A stretch of 64,000 nt of DNA from Argyresthia goedartella (taxonomy: Eukaryota; Arthropoda; Insecta; Lepidoptera; Argyresthiidae): NCBI GenBank assembly GCA_949825045.1, contig OX463827.1, positions 1,572,501 through 1,636,500 of the forward strand, in the 5' to 3' direction. Below the pieces are notes generated by a model, which saw only the letters and a list, made by a program, of their open reading frames with translations, did no database searches and was not told where the DNA came from. A program made the position numbers and the translations under genes. Every line of letters begins with the position of its first letter. Positions within the stretch are counted from its first letter, which is position 1. This document shows, in pieces, positions 30,653 to 41,880 of the stretch.

Positions 30653-31314
30653 AGATCATTTTTAAGAATTGACGAGGAGAGCTCTGTAATGACCGCAGTC
30701 TTGTCGGTCTTGCCTCGTGTTCTGAAAATATCCCTGATATCGCTCCTTTGTATTTTAATGTCCGAGGTTTTTGCTAAATTCAACACTACATTTATGAGGT
30801 CTTCTTTTGTTTCTTCAGCTTTTTTCGGCACATTTCTTATCTCTATATTGGCTTTTCGGTCACTCCGTTGAAGCTCATCTACTTTCTCTTCTAGGAGTAA
30901 AATGTATTCGTGATCCTTATTTCTTTCGCCTTCCAATGCAGCTAATTTATTTTGCATTGTTTCGTACTGCTCGGATAGAAATGTGATCGCTTTCTCTATT
31001 CCAGCGTTCTGGGACTTTATTTCGGAGTTCTGAGTCTGAATTTCTTTTATAACGTTCATGATCTTCGAGAACTTCTCGTCCTGTGCCTTGGCGTAGCTAT
31101 CTAAGGTGGTATGTATGTCTCCCCTAACACCTTCAAGGTCATCGAGATACTGTTTACCTTGGTTTTGTTTGTGTCTGAGCGTGACGTGGGAAACGAGCGA
31201 TCCATCCTCAGCTTGACTTGGGGCAATAGAAGTTCCTTTCTTCGAATGCGAAGCGGACGAAGAGTTGTTGGTGGCTGTCGTAGCGGGCGATGCAGGCGGA
31301 GTGCGTTTAATCAT
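30653..31314 (-). pseudogene. LINE B ORF1, N-terminal part (coiled coil), cut by the BEL element
   Basis: Starts at the ATG at 31314 (MIKRTPPASPATT); an upstream in-frame ATG lies close to the LINE 5' end. A Ser/Thr/Ala-rich head is followed by a long heptad-rich coiled coil (KIMNVIKEIQTQNSEIKSQN through LLEEKVDELQR), then the RNA-recognition-like segment RKANIEIRNVPKK and an ILKNDL block. This layout matches nucleic-acid-binding ORF1 proteins of CR1/jockey-type LINEs. The frame meets the BEL 3' LTR at 30652 and resumes at 23895. Confidence 0.82.
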
Positions 31315-31387
31315 CTTAACAGCGCGTACGTACCAGGGAAGCAGAGGCACTGAGTAGTTGGCTCTCACTCTCATACTCACACTCTCA

Positions 31388-32001
31388 AACGTTTTACATG
31401 TTTCAACTCACGCACACTTAGAAAGGACCAATAGCAACGCTAATCTTATAGGGCACGTAGCCCACGGCCCGCCATCTTGTCAGTTGCCACGCATTCATCG
31501 CGAGCGTTATACGAGCGTTACCGTGTTACTATTATTTTTTTGTGAAAATATAGAAATATTGTCAAAAATACGCTGTTTTCTGTGTTTTTCAACATAAAAC
31601 AATAAATTTAAGTTAATAGTGTTGTCTAATCAAGGTAAGTTTTGACTTTTCATTAATAAATAAAGACATTTTTAAAGAGTCTCGCTTGATTCGTTGCAAA
31701 GCCTAATAAGGGCCACATTCGTGGCGGGTAAATGGGCCGGCTCTTATTAAACATATGAAAATATTACTTTCCAATCACACTAAGATAATTAATTGCTTTA
31801 AATACCTGTTTTTTTTCTTTTTCATTTGGTTTAGGCGTTTGGGAGACAGATATATTTCATTTCTTTTTATCATTTCTTTGATGAAAGTTAAAAAAGTCAA
31901 GTATTAAAGTTTCCAAAAAAAGGGTCAGAATTCGTGAATCTCTAATTATGTTTTGCTTGCTTGATAACTTTTGCAAAAGCTTATTTTGCTTGTACAGGAT
32001 C
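31388..32001 (+). other. Pogo B interior upstream of its transposase
   Basis: Resumption of pogo B after LINE B. It holds a copy of TAAGGGCCAC at 31707-31716 and a partial inverted one (CCGGCTCTTATTA, about 31738). The promoter and 5' UTR of the transposase presumably lie here. No other gene seen. Confidence 0.5.
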
Positions 32002-34170
32002 ATGGAACCACCTCCTAAGAAGAAACGAGGTTCGTGGACACTGAAACAACTAGAAGATGCTATGACTGCCGTCCGGGGAGGAATGTCACCACGTGCAGCA
32101 GCCGCGCGTTATTCTATTCCCAGAAGAACTTTAGTCAATCATTTGAAAAGTGGCAAAGTCGAAAAACAAATTGGGCGTCGTACAAATTTAACAAAAGAGC
32201 AAGAGACTGATTTGGCCACGCGAATAAAAAGACTTGCTGCTGTAGGCTTAACGTTAACACCAAAATCAATTCGACACCAAGCTTACGTTTTTTGTGACGA
32301 AAATGACATTCCAAACAAATTAATCGCTCCAAAAAACGAGCAGGAAAGGATTGGTTAAAATAGTATTTGAAGCGAAACTCCGATATATCAAAGCGAAAGG
32401 TACAGATCTTAAATCCAGGAAGGGCTCAGAAAGTTAATAAACCAATCGTAAATCAGCACTTTAACGAATATAAAAAAATATACGAAGAACTGATTAGAGA
32501 GAGCCCCGGACGTCTATATAATATGGATGAAAAAGGTTGTAGGTTAACCATACATAATCAACCAGTGGTCTTAGCAGAAAAAGGGGCTAAAAATGTGCCC
32601 TTGGTTGCACCAGAGCACGCAGAAAACGTAACTATTGCCATATGCGTAAATGCAGTAGGCACTGCTATCCATCCGATGATACTGTTTAAGGGGAAGAGAA
32701 TGAAGCCAGAATTCAATGATAATTTGCCATCTGGATCATTTGTACGAATGGCAAAAAAAGGGTCCATGACAACGTCTCTGTTCACAGAATTCATCCATCA
32801 CTTGGGAAAGTACAAAACTCCCGGCAAGTGTTTACTTGTTTTTGATGGCGCTTCTTGCCACTTAGATTATAGTATTGTAGACGCAGCGGAGAAAGAAAAT
32901 ATAGTTTTATACTGTTTGCCATCCAACACCACTCACTGGCTCCAGCCACTTGACAGAAGTGTCAACAAATCATTTGAGGTTTACTGGGATGAAGAAGCTT
33001 TATCATATCTGTACCAATACCCCGGCAGAACAATTACCAAAGCCAGATTCAATTCCATCTTAAGCAAAATATGGTCTAAATGTATGACCCATTCCAATAT
33101 TGTCAACGGGTTTAAAGCTACCGGGCTTTATCCTTTTGACCCAAATGCCATTCCAGATGAAGCCTATCAACCGTCAATACCGACCAATCACCCGATGCAA
33201 GAAAACCAGGTCGGAGAACTAGAACAGTCGCAAGTGTCTCCGACTCCTGGCCCTTCAGGCTTGAGAGCCCAGCGCGCAACACGGAGCCATAGCAGTGATT
33301 CGGACGAGACCATTATTGATGGCTCGCCGTCTTTAATACAAAACTATAGCCTACCTTCTCCTGTTAGCAGTGTTGGAGTAAAGAAACGTTTGGTTGACTA
33401 CACCACAACAGATTCTGGTTCTGCAGAATCTGAATCAAATACGCCTAGCGCTGCAATCAGAAGACCGATTACTTACAGCTCCGATTCTTCCGTCAATATG
33501 ATGTTTTCGCCTCATAAACGTCAGCCGCTATATAGCCAAATATATAGCTCTTCTGAAGATGACGATATCGTGGCTGCGGCGCGAAGAAAAGAACGTACTC
33601 CCATTAAACCTGTCGATGTATCATCATTTGTAAACATCAACAAAAGAAGGCGGGAACATTCTTCTACAGAAGACGAGGTTCCATTAGTCAGGTTGAAGTC
33701 TCAGAAAAGCACTAAAACTGAATTCCGACAACTAATACCGACACCAAACTTAGGTATCATGAAGAATACACCAAGGCGTAAAGCCATCAATTATAAAGCC
33801 CGGATAGTGACGAAAGATTTGTTTACAGAAAGCAAAAACAGAAAAGACATCCAGAAAAAGAAAGTAAAAGATAACGAACAGAAACGTAAGGAAGTAAAAA
33901 GTAAGGACAAACCTAGCAAGAAGGCAAACTCAAAGAAAGAATGCACAAATAAAAAAGGAATTGCATGTTAAACGAAAAATAGTGGAGCTATTAAAGGTAA
34001 AAACAAAGGGAACCATGCAGATGATAAATGGTACTGCTATGCTTGTTTCGCAGAAAATTTTGAAGACATGCGACAATGCCCAACATGCCAAAGATGGTAC
34101 CACGAGGAATGTTTGGGCCTTACGAAAGATGACGTTGATTTTGATTGCTTATTCTGTAATTATAATTAGA
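32002..34170 (+). pseudogene. Pogo-like transposase B with C-terminal PHD finger; one frameshift and two stops
   Basis: Starts MEPPPKKKRGSWTL at 32002. HTH_psq DNA-binding domain (ARYSIPRRTLVNHL), then a CENP-B-like region. A one-base frameshift near 32335 and an in-frame TAG at 32361-32363 precede the catalytic domain, whose Asp residues lie in LYNMDEKG, VFDGASCH and LQPLDRS (35 residues between the last two). A long Ser-rich, acidic and basic linker follows. After an in-frame TAA at 33969-33971 the same frame encodes WYCYACFAENF...CPTCQRWYHEECLGL...CLFC (34029-34170), a Cys4-His-Cys3 PHD finger. PHD fingers read histone marks; a targeting role is inferred. Confidence 0.85.
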
Positions 34171-34787
34171 CATTTATGATCTGAATGACTGATCCGTTTA
34201 TAGAGAATCATCCAAGGAAGGAAAGACTGATCTCATTATTTTTTATGTGTGATCTCAAAATTACTTTTCATAAGTGTAATAAGGGCCAGTATTATCTTTC
34301 CAATGTTTATTTTTATTGTTTTTGAAAAGATTTAAAAAGAGTTGCCAATAGTTTGTTAAAAATGTATATTCTTTGTTTAAAATATACATGTTTAAAGTGT
34401 TTTCGAAATAGTTTTGTTTCTGTGAGTTTAATAAGGTCCATTATTTTGTTTTTCTGTTAATTAAACATTTAATTTATAGATTTTTGATGCCAAAAGTTGA
34501 TGTATGCTAGAAAAAAGTAATATTTTGTATTTTTTTCTTGATTTCATATCTTAAATTATAAGTTGGAAAGTGGCCCCTTTTAAAATACCGTGGTTTAATA
34601 AGGTCCACAATAAGCTTTTTTTAAAAGGACTAAATTAAATTCACATCTCATATGTTTCACCAACATTTGTACTTTTTCTTTATCCCAATAAAGCAAATAT
34701 TCTTCTAAAGACTTGTTTTTATTCATAATTTCATTAGTAATATTAATACATTATTTTTTAATTAAGGTGGTCCTTATTTACCGCACT
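34171..34787 (+). repeat. Right subterminal region of pogo B with repeated TAAGGnCCAC motifs
   Basis: Copies at 34280-34289 (TAAGGGCCAG), 34432-34440 (TAAGGTCCA), 34599-34608 (TAAGGTCCAC) and inverted at 34768-34777 (GTGGTCCTTA), plus an inverted AGTGGCCCC at about 34569. Probably transposase-binding sites. The right terminal inverted repeat ends at 34787. Confidence 0.6.
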
Positions 34788-34796
34788 TACCTTAGA

Positions 34797-36845
34797 TAAC
34801 ATCTATGTCATGGAAGATGTGTTCTGGTCTGATCAAAAACCGATGATCATTGAATGCAATATATCTTTGTCACCTACGCAATTAGCGCTCAATATCTATC
34901 CAGATCATATAAACACGGTCAAGTGGGGTGTGAAGGATGGTGATCAGATAAGTAGGTATGCGTCGTCTTGCGCTCGTGATCTGTCGGCTATTGACTGGCC
35001 ATGGCTGCGGAAACTGTGTGTATGTGAGAACTGTACCGATGAGTCACATAAAGCGAGTATAGATAACGCCTATCATAGCTTTGTGTTGATACTCCAGGAG
35101 GCTGCTAGGTCTAGTAACTGTCGTGCACGTAGGAGGAAGCAACGAAAAAATGTAGTAGGATGTAATGAACGCGTACGTGCGGCCCATGATAAGGCAAGAG
35201 CTGACTACTTCAGCTGGCTCTCCGCTGGCTCACCCGCGTCTGGTCTGTTGTTTGAAGACAAGAAGTGTAGCAGAACCACATTTAAACAAAAACTTAGATG
35301 GTGCCAGATGAATGAGTACCAGCTATTGTTGGAAAGGATGAGTAGTGCGTGTGCAGAAAAGAATTTCGTGAAATTTTGGAAGGAAACGTCAAAATTTATA
35401 AAGAGCAAGGGAATCGTCCCGGTTTCGGTAGATGGTGTGAGCGATTTGACAGGGGTTGCAAACATTTTTAAAAATCAGTTCATTCTTCCGAAATCGAGCG
35501 GCGCTGATGGTGTGGACCGGCTGGGCAGTTTGGACATTCAGGTGGAGTCACACTCGCACATTTCCGAGCAGGAGGTGTTTGACGCCTTAAATTCCATGTC
35601 TCTGGGTAAAGCCGTGGGAAATGACAACATCAGCGTGGAACACCTACGTTTTGGTAGCCCGTGGGTGGTGGTGCTCCTCTCTGTGCTATTTAATGCATGT
35701 CTGAGACATTCGTACCTGCCCACGAAGATGCTTCGAACCATTGTTGCACCCCCCATTATTAAAAGTAAAACTGTAAAGGCTTCACTTAGTTCCAATTATC
35801 GACCTATTTCTTTGGCAACGACTTGTTCAAAACTATTTGACGCTATTATTCTTAAACGTCTCACAAAAGTTGTAGAAATAAGTGAAGCTCAGTTTGGTTT
35901 TAAGAGTAATAGCTCAACGGATCTTGCTGTTTTCACACTAAAGCAGACCGTGGATTACTACATCTCAAGGAAAACCCCCGTATATGCAGTCTTCCTTGAC
36001 TTAAGCAAGGCGTTTGATCGGGTCAACTACAGTCTGCTTTGGGAGAAGTTAACGGATCGTGGAGTTCCCTTGGATATTGTTAGGATCTTGGCGGCGTTGT
36101 TCAAGAATCAGGTGAACGTCGACAGATAGTGTAATGCCTTGTCGGACGAGTTTGTGCTGTCCTGCGGTGTGAGACAGGGAGGGCAAACATCTCCTCTACT
36201 ATTCAACTTGTACGTCGAGGCGCTGATCGAGGAGCTCAGCGGTACCGGCATCGGCTGCCATGTTGGAGGCAAGTGTGTCAACAATCTGAGTTATGTGGAC
36301 GACATGGTGCTGCTGAGTCCCACGATTGGTGCTCTCAGATGTTTACTGCAAATCTGTATAAATTACGCGGATGCGCACGGGCTCGTCTATAACGCGACGA
36401 AATCAATGGCTATGGTGTTCTCTGAACGGGGAAAAACAGTATGTTCGCTGCCTGTAACCCTTGACGGAAACTCTCTGACATTTGTTGATAGCTTCAAGTA
36501 TCTCGGGCACTGGGTAACGAGCGACATGCGTGATGATCTCGACCTGGACAGGGAGAGACGAGCTATGGCCGTCAGGGCCAACATGATAGGGCGCAAATTC
36601 TGTAAATGCTCGCGTGACTCAAAGCTTGTTCTATTTAGGACGTAATTCCAGACGATGTACACGCCTCAGCTCTGGTGCAGTTATAAGGTTATCGCAGATT
36701 CAAGATGCAATATAACGACGCTTACCGCATCATGTTCCGCCTGTCGCGGTGGTGCAGCACCACTACAATGTTCGCAGAGGCGCGACTGCCATGCGCTGAC
36801 GCAGTGATAAGACACAGGGGGGCTAATTTTAGGCATCTAGAGGGT
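34797..36845 (+). pseudogene. LINE A reverse transcriptase, interrupted by stops
   Basis: Continues LINE A after pogo B: NIYVMEDVFWSDQKP completes the endonuclease fold. Then RT: NYRPISLATTCSKLFDAI, AQFGFKSNSSTDLAV, AVFLDLSKAFDRVNYSLL, GVRQGGQTSPLLFNLYVEAL and the catalytic motif YVDDMVLLS (Val in place of the usual Ala). In-frame stops at 36127-36129 and 36643-36645 break it; further residues (FQTMYTPQLWC; later NDAYRIMFRLSRWCSTTTMF) continue to about 36845. No RNase H recognised. Clade not resolved. Confidence 0.87.
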
Positions 36846-37840
36846 GCCTTATGTGTGGGCTCTTAAAGCAGCCCGCGAGGCGGACTCTTTGGTTATATTG
36901 TTGAAAAATTCTGTAAGTTTTTCGTATACACTTGTATTGCCTTTTGTGTTGGTTTTTGAAATATTGTAAGTTGTTTTTTTTTGGCGCCAATCTTATTTTT
37001 CTCAATTTTGACTTTTTCATTACCTATCACTTTTTACCAAGGTGTAGATTCTATTTTGTTTTAACAGAATAGGAATAGATGTTAAAGTTTTCGCAAACAG
37101 TAGGTAGACTGACGTGGAGCCGATTTTGAAGATCTTCCGTACATTATCACCCCCCGCGAGTCCTAGGAGAATAATTATATCCACCAATCACTAACGTATG
37201 TATGTGTTTACTATGCATAATGTTCGCAGATATAGAATTGAAAAAAATATATGAGGTCACAACAATAATAATTATTATCAATATCGGACTTACTCCATGG
37301 CATTATTATCTATGTGTGAGTATTGACCACAACGTCCGTCGCGCCGCGCCACCACACGCTCAAACGTCCGAGCGCGCGATCCAGTGGTGTAGCGACTCGA
37401 GCGGCAGGCACCATGTTACGAAAAACGTGATATCTGCTTCACTAACATAGTTATATAGATAATAAAAATATTAATTAACAGGTGAATAGATACAAAATAA
37501 TAATATGGAAAGTAATACTACATTTAAGAAAAACAAATGCGTCAAAAAAATAGTAAACTTCACAATGTCACATTTTTTTGTCGTATGTTTTCTTTACATC
37601 GAGCCCGGCCCTTAATTTTATTACTTGAAGCCTAATTAATTATTTAAAAATAAACTACATTTATTTAGCTTTCTAACGATATCAATAACTCTTCACTGCA
37701 TATGTTTAATGTAGCAGATATAAATGTATTACTTACCGCTAGCAGAACAAATTTCGACCAACCCAATCGGGCTTCATGTCGATGAAATATTGGCAAGATG
37801 GCCGCCGATGTAAGGTTTTCGTCAAACAGTTTGATTTTTT
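36846..37840. other. LINE A 3' UTR and unassigned A/T-rich DNA
   Basis: The LINE A 3' UTR probably ends near a T-rich run at 36970-36980. No gene, RNA or clear element is visible to 37840; a GC-richer stretch at 37330-37420 shows no coding features. Confidence 0.4.
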
Positions 37841-37844
37841 CAAT

Positions 37845-38200
37845 GAAAGATATTTGGATGTGCTGTTACTGCAAAATATTTATTTAATTAAAGAACACAT
37901 TATATAAATAAAAAAAACGACTATACAGGGTGAACACACAATTATACAGTATACAGGGTGACATTTTTTTACTTTGTTCCTTTTGGGGAATGATATGGAT
38001 CCCATCCATATGGATGCGCTTTACTGCAAAATATTTATTTTAAATTAAAACAATATACTTAAAGAAATCAACTATACAGGGTGATTCCTCCTGGGAAATG
38101 ATATGGATACCTATCCATATGGATGCGCTATTACTGCAATGTATTTATTTTAAATTAAAGAAACAATTATAAATAAAAAAAACTATACCGGGTGTACGTA
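37845..38200. repeat. Three degenerate tandem units around TGCAAAATATTTATTTNAATTAAA
   Basis: Units at about 37858, 38020 and 38120 share a block (GATGCGCTNTTACTGCAAAA then ATTTATTTTAAATTAAA), then ATAAATAAAAAAAACTATACAGGGTG. Two units also contain ATATGGATnCC..ATCCATAT, a small palindrome. The ACTATACAGGGTG motif recurs in insect transposon ends, so this may be an expanded transposon terminus. Confidence 0.7.
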
Positions 38201-38357
38201 CAATGTATACGGATTGTCATTTTATTAACTTTGTACGTTTTGGGTAATGATAGTACCCATCAATATGAACAACTTTACAATTTTTGTGCAAAAATTGAAA
38301 AAAAAAATAATAATGGGGGGCTCCCCATACATGGAACTAAAACAAAAAAAATCATCA

Positions 38358-38455
38358 AACATATGTGTGGGGTATCTATAGATAGGTCTTTAAAAATGAC
38401 ATATTAAAAAAACATATGTGTGGGGTATCTATAGATAGGTCTTTAAAAATGTCTT
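38358..38455. repeat. Tandem duplication of about 52 bp
   Basis: AACATATGTGTGGGGTATCT and the bases that follow (GATAGGTCTTTAAAAATG) occur at about 38358 and again at about 38410. Confidence 0.9.
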
Positions 38456-38514
38456 TGAAAATAGTGATTATTAAAGACCCCAAAAGAACCGCAATATTAA
38501 AAAAAAGTAATAAA

Positions 38515-38800
38515 TAATGTTAATGGTCTGGTCAGCTAATTAAAAGTAAAGACAAAAGACATAAAGACCCCGTAGGTACTGCGAAAGCAATTCCAATCTA
38601 AGTTCAAAATGGTAATAATCTAATCAGTTAATTAAAAGTCACCTTGTATAGTGCATGAAGACCCCGTAGGTACTGCAAAACCAAATCCAATTTAAGTTAA
38701 AAATGGTAATAATCTGGTCAGCTAAATAAAAGTCATCCTGTATAGACTCCGTAGGAGTCCAATGAAGGTAATGCAAAAGCAATTCAAATCAAAGTAAAAA
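38515..38800. repeat. Three to four tandem units of about 100 bp
   Basis: Each unit has AATGGTNNTAATCTGGTCAGCTAATTAAAAGT, then GACCCCGTAGGTACTGCAAAA, then CAATTCCAATNTAAGTT. Copies start near 38520, 38610 and 38700 and differ by several substitutions. Confidence 0.8.
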
Positions 38801-40200
38801 ATCTCCTATTTTCCTACGTCTGTCTGTCGAGAGCCTTATTGTCATTCATTTGCAATTGTCCGCTGGGGAGTCAAGTCCCCAGACCGGTAACGGCACCAAC
38901 CAAAGTACTCAAAGCTGACTCAAAGCATGAAATAGTCACAAATCTCTCAATAAATCTTCACGACAAAGGTTGTTCAACTTAATTAAGGAACTACTCCTTC
39001 TATTTCTGCTATAACTACATCAGGTCTTTGTAAAATTGGCACTAGAAACTCGTAAGTAGTTTGACGGCATGTTTGATTCGGTACGAGAAAGTTATCTTTT
39101 GCATTTCTTTGGGCTTGGTAGCCATGAAACTATTATAATACGTGCCTATACGTAATCTAGGCATCCTCGGGATTCTATTTTGGTATGATATTTGTATAAA
39201 TAAATAGTAAAAACAGCTTAATTACCTCATAATTGCGGAGATACACAACACCAATTTCACAAAATGTCACTTCGAAATCGCCTCGCGAAATTTCCATTTT
39301 TTTTTGCACATTGCATGTTGCCAGAAAGAAATTTCTGTTTTATACCACTAAAAAACAATCAAGAGTACCATCTAGCGCCGAGTAGCAGTACTAAAGTTTA
39401 AAGAAAACAACAAAAGATGGCATTAGATACCGCAAGTCGTTTTGGTGTCTTGCCTCCCCCGGACGCCTAACCCTCTTTTATTTTTGGGGAGTTGAGTAAC
39501 CTGGACGCTTGACTGGGTAAGTCATGCCATTGTCTATTTCTCCAGCCACTGGAATACCGTAATTTTGTTTCGGTGTAATGGGCACCCTATAATAAAACAG
39601 GACATTATCAAATGTCATCAATTAAATCATTAATTGTAATTTATTTATCGAGAAAATTGGTTTTTGGATTAAAAATTTAAGACTCATTTCATAAAAATAA
39701 TTAGTTTTAACTTACAATTCCAGAGTGTGATAAATTTTTGAATCCGTGTTCCCAGAAATTTTACCTGTAAATTAAAATTTTAAAGATAATGTGGTAATTC
39801 ATACTGAATTTATTGTCATGCTTTCCTATACAAATCCTACTATTTCTACGCTTACCTCTCCAGTTTATCAGATGACTCTTTGTTTTGTAGTTAATTACCG
39901 ACAACTGGTACATTTACTCCATAAATAAAAAAGATAAATAATTTTCCAATGTACCTATTTGTTGAAATACCGTAAATAGGTACGTAAGTGCAAACTACTT
40001 TTAATAAGCAGGTATAATGGGTAGGTAGGAGGATTATACATACCCAGCCACAGTATTCTCTTTGCATTTAAAATTGTGTATATGTAGTTGTCTTTCACTC
40101 ATCGCGTTAGCAGATGATACAAATTTGTTTTGTAGTTTGTCAACAACTGGTACATTTACCCTGATTTAAGGTCTCTCAGAAATAATCAACACGATGTCAC
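38800..40200. other. Unassigned non-coding DNA
   Basis: No ORF of note, RNA gene or recognisable element seen. A/T-rich, with scattered poly(A/T) runs. Confidence 0.4.
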
Positions 40201-40224
40201 TTCAGCAACACTTTAATCAGCGCC

Positions 40225-40290
40225 AAACTTATTTACAGAACTTATTATTTATTAGCCAAACTTATTTACAGAACTTATTATTTATTAACT
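40225..40290. repeat. 31-bp tandem duplication
   Basis: GCCAAACTTATTTACAGAAC and the following TTATTATTTATTA occur twice in succession. Confidence 0.9.
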
Positions 40291-40494
40291 AACTTTGTTC
40301 GTAACTCGTAAATAAACTTATCGCCAGTCAGCTATCACAACCGCTCAGCGTTACTCGTTCCGACCGATTGCCCTCGCGCGATCCCTTGCGAAAACGCCCG
40401 GCAACTTCTCCCGCCAAGTTGTTTCACAAAACTCCGTCTACATAACACAAGCTTACGATTGGTCAAAGCCTCTGATTGGTCCAGCCCTACGCGC

Positions 40495-40536
40495 GTACCA
40501 ATTGTATGACAGACTATAATGTCATACAATTGGTAC
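40495..40536. repeat. 17-bp inverted repeat with 8-nt centre
   Basis: GTACCAATTGTATGACA (40495-40511) and its exact complement (40520-40536). A stable hairpin, or the whole of a very small foldback. Confidence 0.93.
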
Positions 40537-40797
40537 GGTGTAATTGCCAGCACAAAAACCAAAAGTCCACCAACATTTTTCTGTAAACGTAAGCAAACCT
40601 TACACTCGTCCATCCTGATACCGTGCATGTCCTCATCCACGTAGGTACCCGGTGGAACCTTACACTTGGCGTAACGAGGCATCTGGTTTAAAGTAATCCT
40701 ATTTTGTATTATATAATCTTATTTAAGGACATTTAATTAGACTATATTTGTATTCAAATCTTATTTCACTTTTCTTTCCACTGTCTTCATCTTCATA

Positions 40798-40842
40798 GCA
40801 GGTCAAGTCCCAAACTTATTCGACTAAAGTCGCACTTGACCT
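40798..40842. repeat. Nested hairpin near the gypsy-like element 3' side
   Basis: CAGGTCAAGT and ACTTGACCTG are perfect 10-bp arms; between them CGACT-AA-AGTCG forms a second small stem. Confidence 0.85.
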
Positions 40843-41155
40843 GAAACAAAATGAACAAATTATGTAGTTAATCAGACAACTATTACAACATTATGTGTAC
40901 TACCTATTGACATTAATAAACTTATCTAAACATTTTATTTATTTTTAATGATGAGTGTGTGGGTAAGGAGTTAGCGACCCAACTGAGAAAGGGAGAAAGC
41001 GGTTTCTTTATACTTTGTACAAATAAATACAATGGGACATTATAAAGTTGGTACACTAACAAAGTAATTGCATACTTTTAGACTTTACTGAAATTCATTC
41101 TGACATATCGATTTCTTCTTCTTTATCAAGAGAATCATTATCCTCAATTGCTAGA

Positions 41156-41880
41156 CTAGCTAGCTACATGTATCCATGGTTGCATTCGGTCTGCGGCAAC
41201 GGTCGTCTTACGCTTGTTCTGCATTCCTTCGAAACCTGCGATAGGAGCAATCTTGTAACGATCGTTACCTAGGACTTTAACAACCTTGAATGGTCCCTCG
41301 TACGAAGGCATCAACTTTGTACTCTTTCCTTGGTTTTGGAAAGCGACCTTTGTGTTTTTTACTAAGTCACCATTATGGCAAACTCGAGCAGGACGCTTGC
41401 CTCTATCGTGATACTGTTTCTGAGCATCCTGCGCTACATCGATCCTATTTTTAACTTCTCTTCGAATGGAGGGCAAATCCTCAGCTTGATGGATTTCCTG
41501 TGAAACTTCGTTTAGAGCCGGATGATGCTCACTGTTTATTTTAGTTCCAAACATGACCTCCGCGGGCGCTCTACCTATTGTCTTTTGGACGGTGTTATTT
41601 AAACCCCACTGAATTTTTCCTGTCTTGTCATCCCAGTCTCTTTCATCGCCCCTTAAGTTTTGTGCTGTGAGCGAATCAAGAATCGTTCTATTATAACGTT
41701 CGGCCTGACCGTTAGATCTCGGGGAAGCGACCGCGTTTAAAATATGCTTTATTCCTCGGTCAAGGCAGAATCTCCGAAACGCGTGCGACGTAAAGCAAGA
41801 ACCTCGATCACTGACAATACGGTTGGGTGCCCTAAAGATGTCGAATATGTCTTTAAGCTCTTGATTACATTTTGTGCGTT
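41156..41880 (-). pseudogene. Gypsy-like integrase, C-terminal half in a shifted frame
   Basis: After the frameshift near 41875 the integrase core continues in another frame down to 41156. The segment 41554-41156 is the C-terminal region with basic residues and GPFKVVKVLGNDRYKI, typical of gypsy integrase ends. It is the end of the element's coding sequence. Confidence 0.8.

Larger units (their letters stand above)
19802..31379 (-). mobile_element. LINE B: nearly full-length non-LTR retrotransposon (about 4.8 kb) inserted in pogo B
   Basis: Flanked by an 8-bp target duplication CACTCTCA (19794-19801 and 31380-31387). On the minus strand it starts at 31379 (GTGAGTATGAGAGTGAGAGC), has a short 5' UTR, ORF1 (from 31314), ORF2 (23340-20407) and a 3' tail of TATTTG repeats (complement of 19811-19838). 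The tail of short repeats instead of poly(A) fits CR1/jockey-related clades. ORF1 is split by the BEL element. ORF2 is intact. Full length plus a perfect target duplication indicates a young insertion. Confidence 0.9.
19759..34787 (+). mobile_element. Pogo-superfamily DNA transposon B (PHD-finger type), inserted in LINE A and itself split by LINE B
   Basis: Flanking TA at 19757-19758 and 34788-34789. The terminal sequences match as imperfect inverted repeats when aligned inwards (CCTGCGTGTAGTAAGGGCC left; AGTGCGGTAAATAAGGACC right). The plus-strand transposase with DD35D and a C-terminal PHD finger lies at 32002-34170. LINE B with its target duplications (19794-31387) is inserted near the left end; without it the element is about 3.4 kb, like pogo A. 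The motif TAAGGGCCAC or TAAGGTCCAC is repeated near both ends. Domain order and TA target indicate the pogo/Tigger group. Confidence 0.78.
16590..36980 (+). mobile_element. LINE A: decayed full-length non-LTR retrotransposon, outermost layer of a four-level nest
   Basis: ORF1, endonuclease and reverse transcriptase of one plus-strand LINE occur in the right order but far apart: ORF1 at 16663-17205 and 18431-18963, endonuclease at 19119-19756, RT at 34797-36845. The endonuclease ends at SWLDHC, and its missing continuation (NIYVMEDVFWSDQ) appears 15 kb away, immediately after the pogo B element. Thus the 15-kb gap is inserted DNA. All domains carry frameshifts and stops, so this is the oldest layer here. 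The 5' and 3' ends (about 16590, about 36980) are approximate. Confidence 0.8.

Noticed and set aside
33961..34179. Separate 72-codon gene after the pogo B transposase
   Set aside because: The informative reading is the other frame, which continues the transposase and makes the PHD finger; this one is its shadow.
40335..40682. Minus-strand 115-codon frame (MPRYAKCKVPPG...) preceded by a splice-acceptor-like TTTAAACCAG
   Set aside because: The first 25 residues look gene-like and a GTGTAAGG donor could follow, but the rest crosses a perfect 17-bp hairpin and no domain is recognised. Too weak to call a gene.
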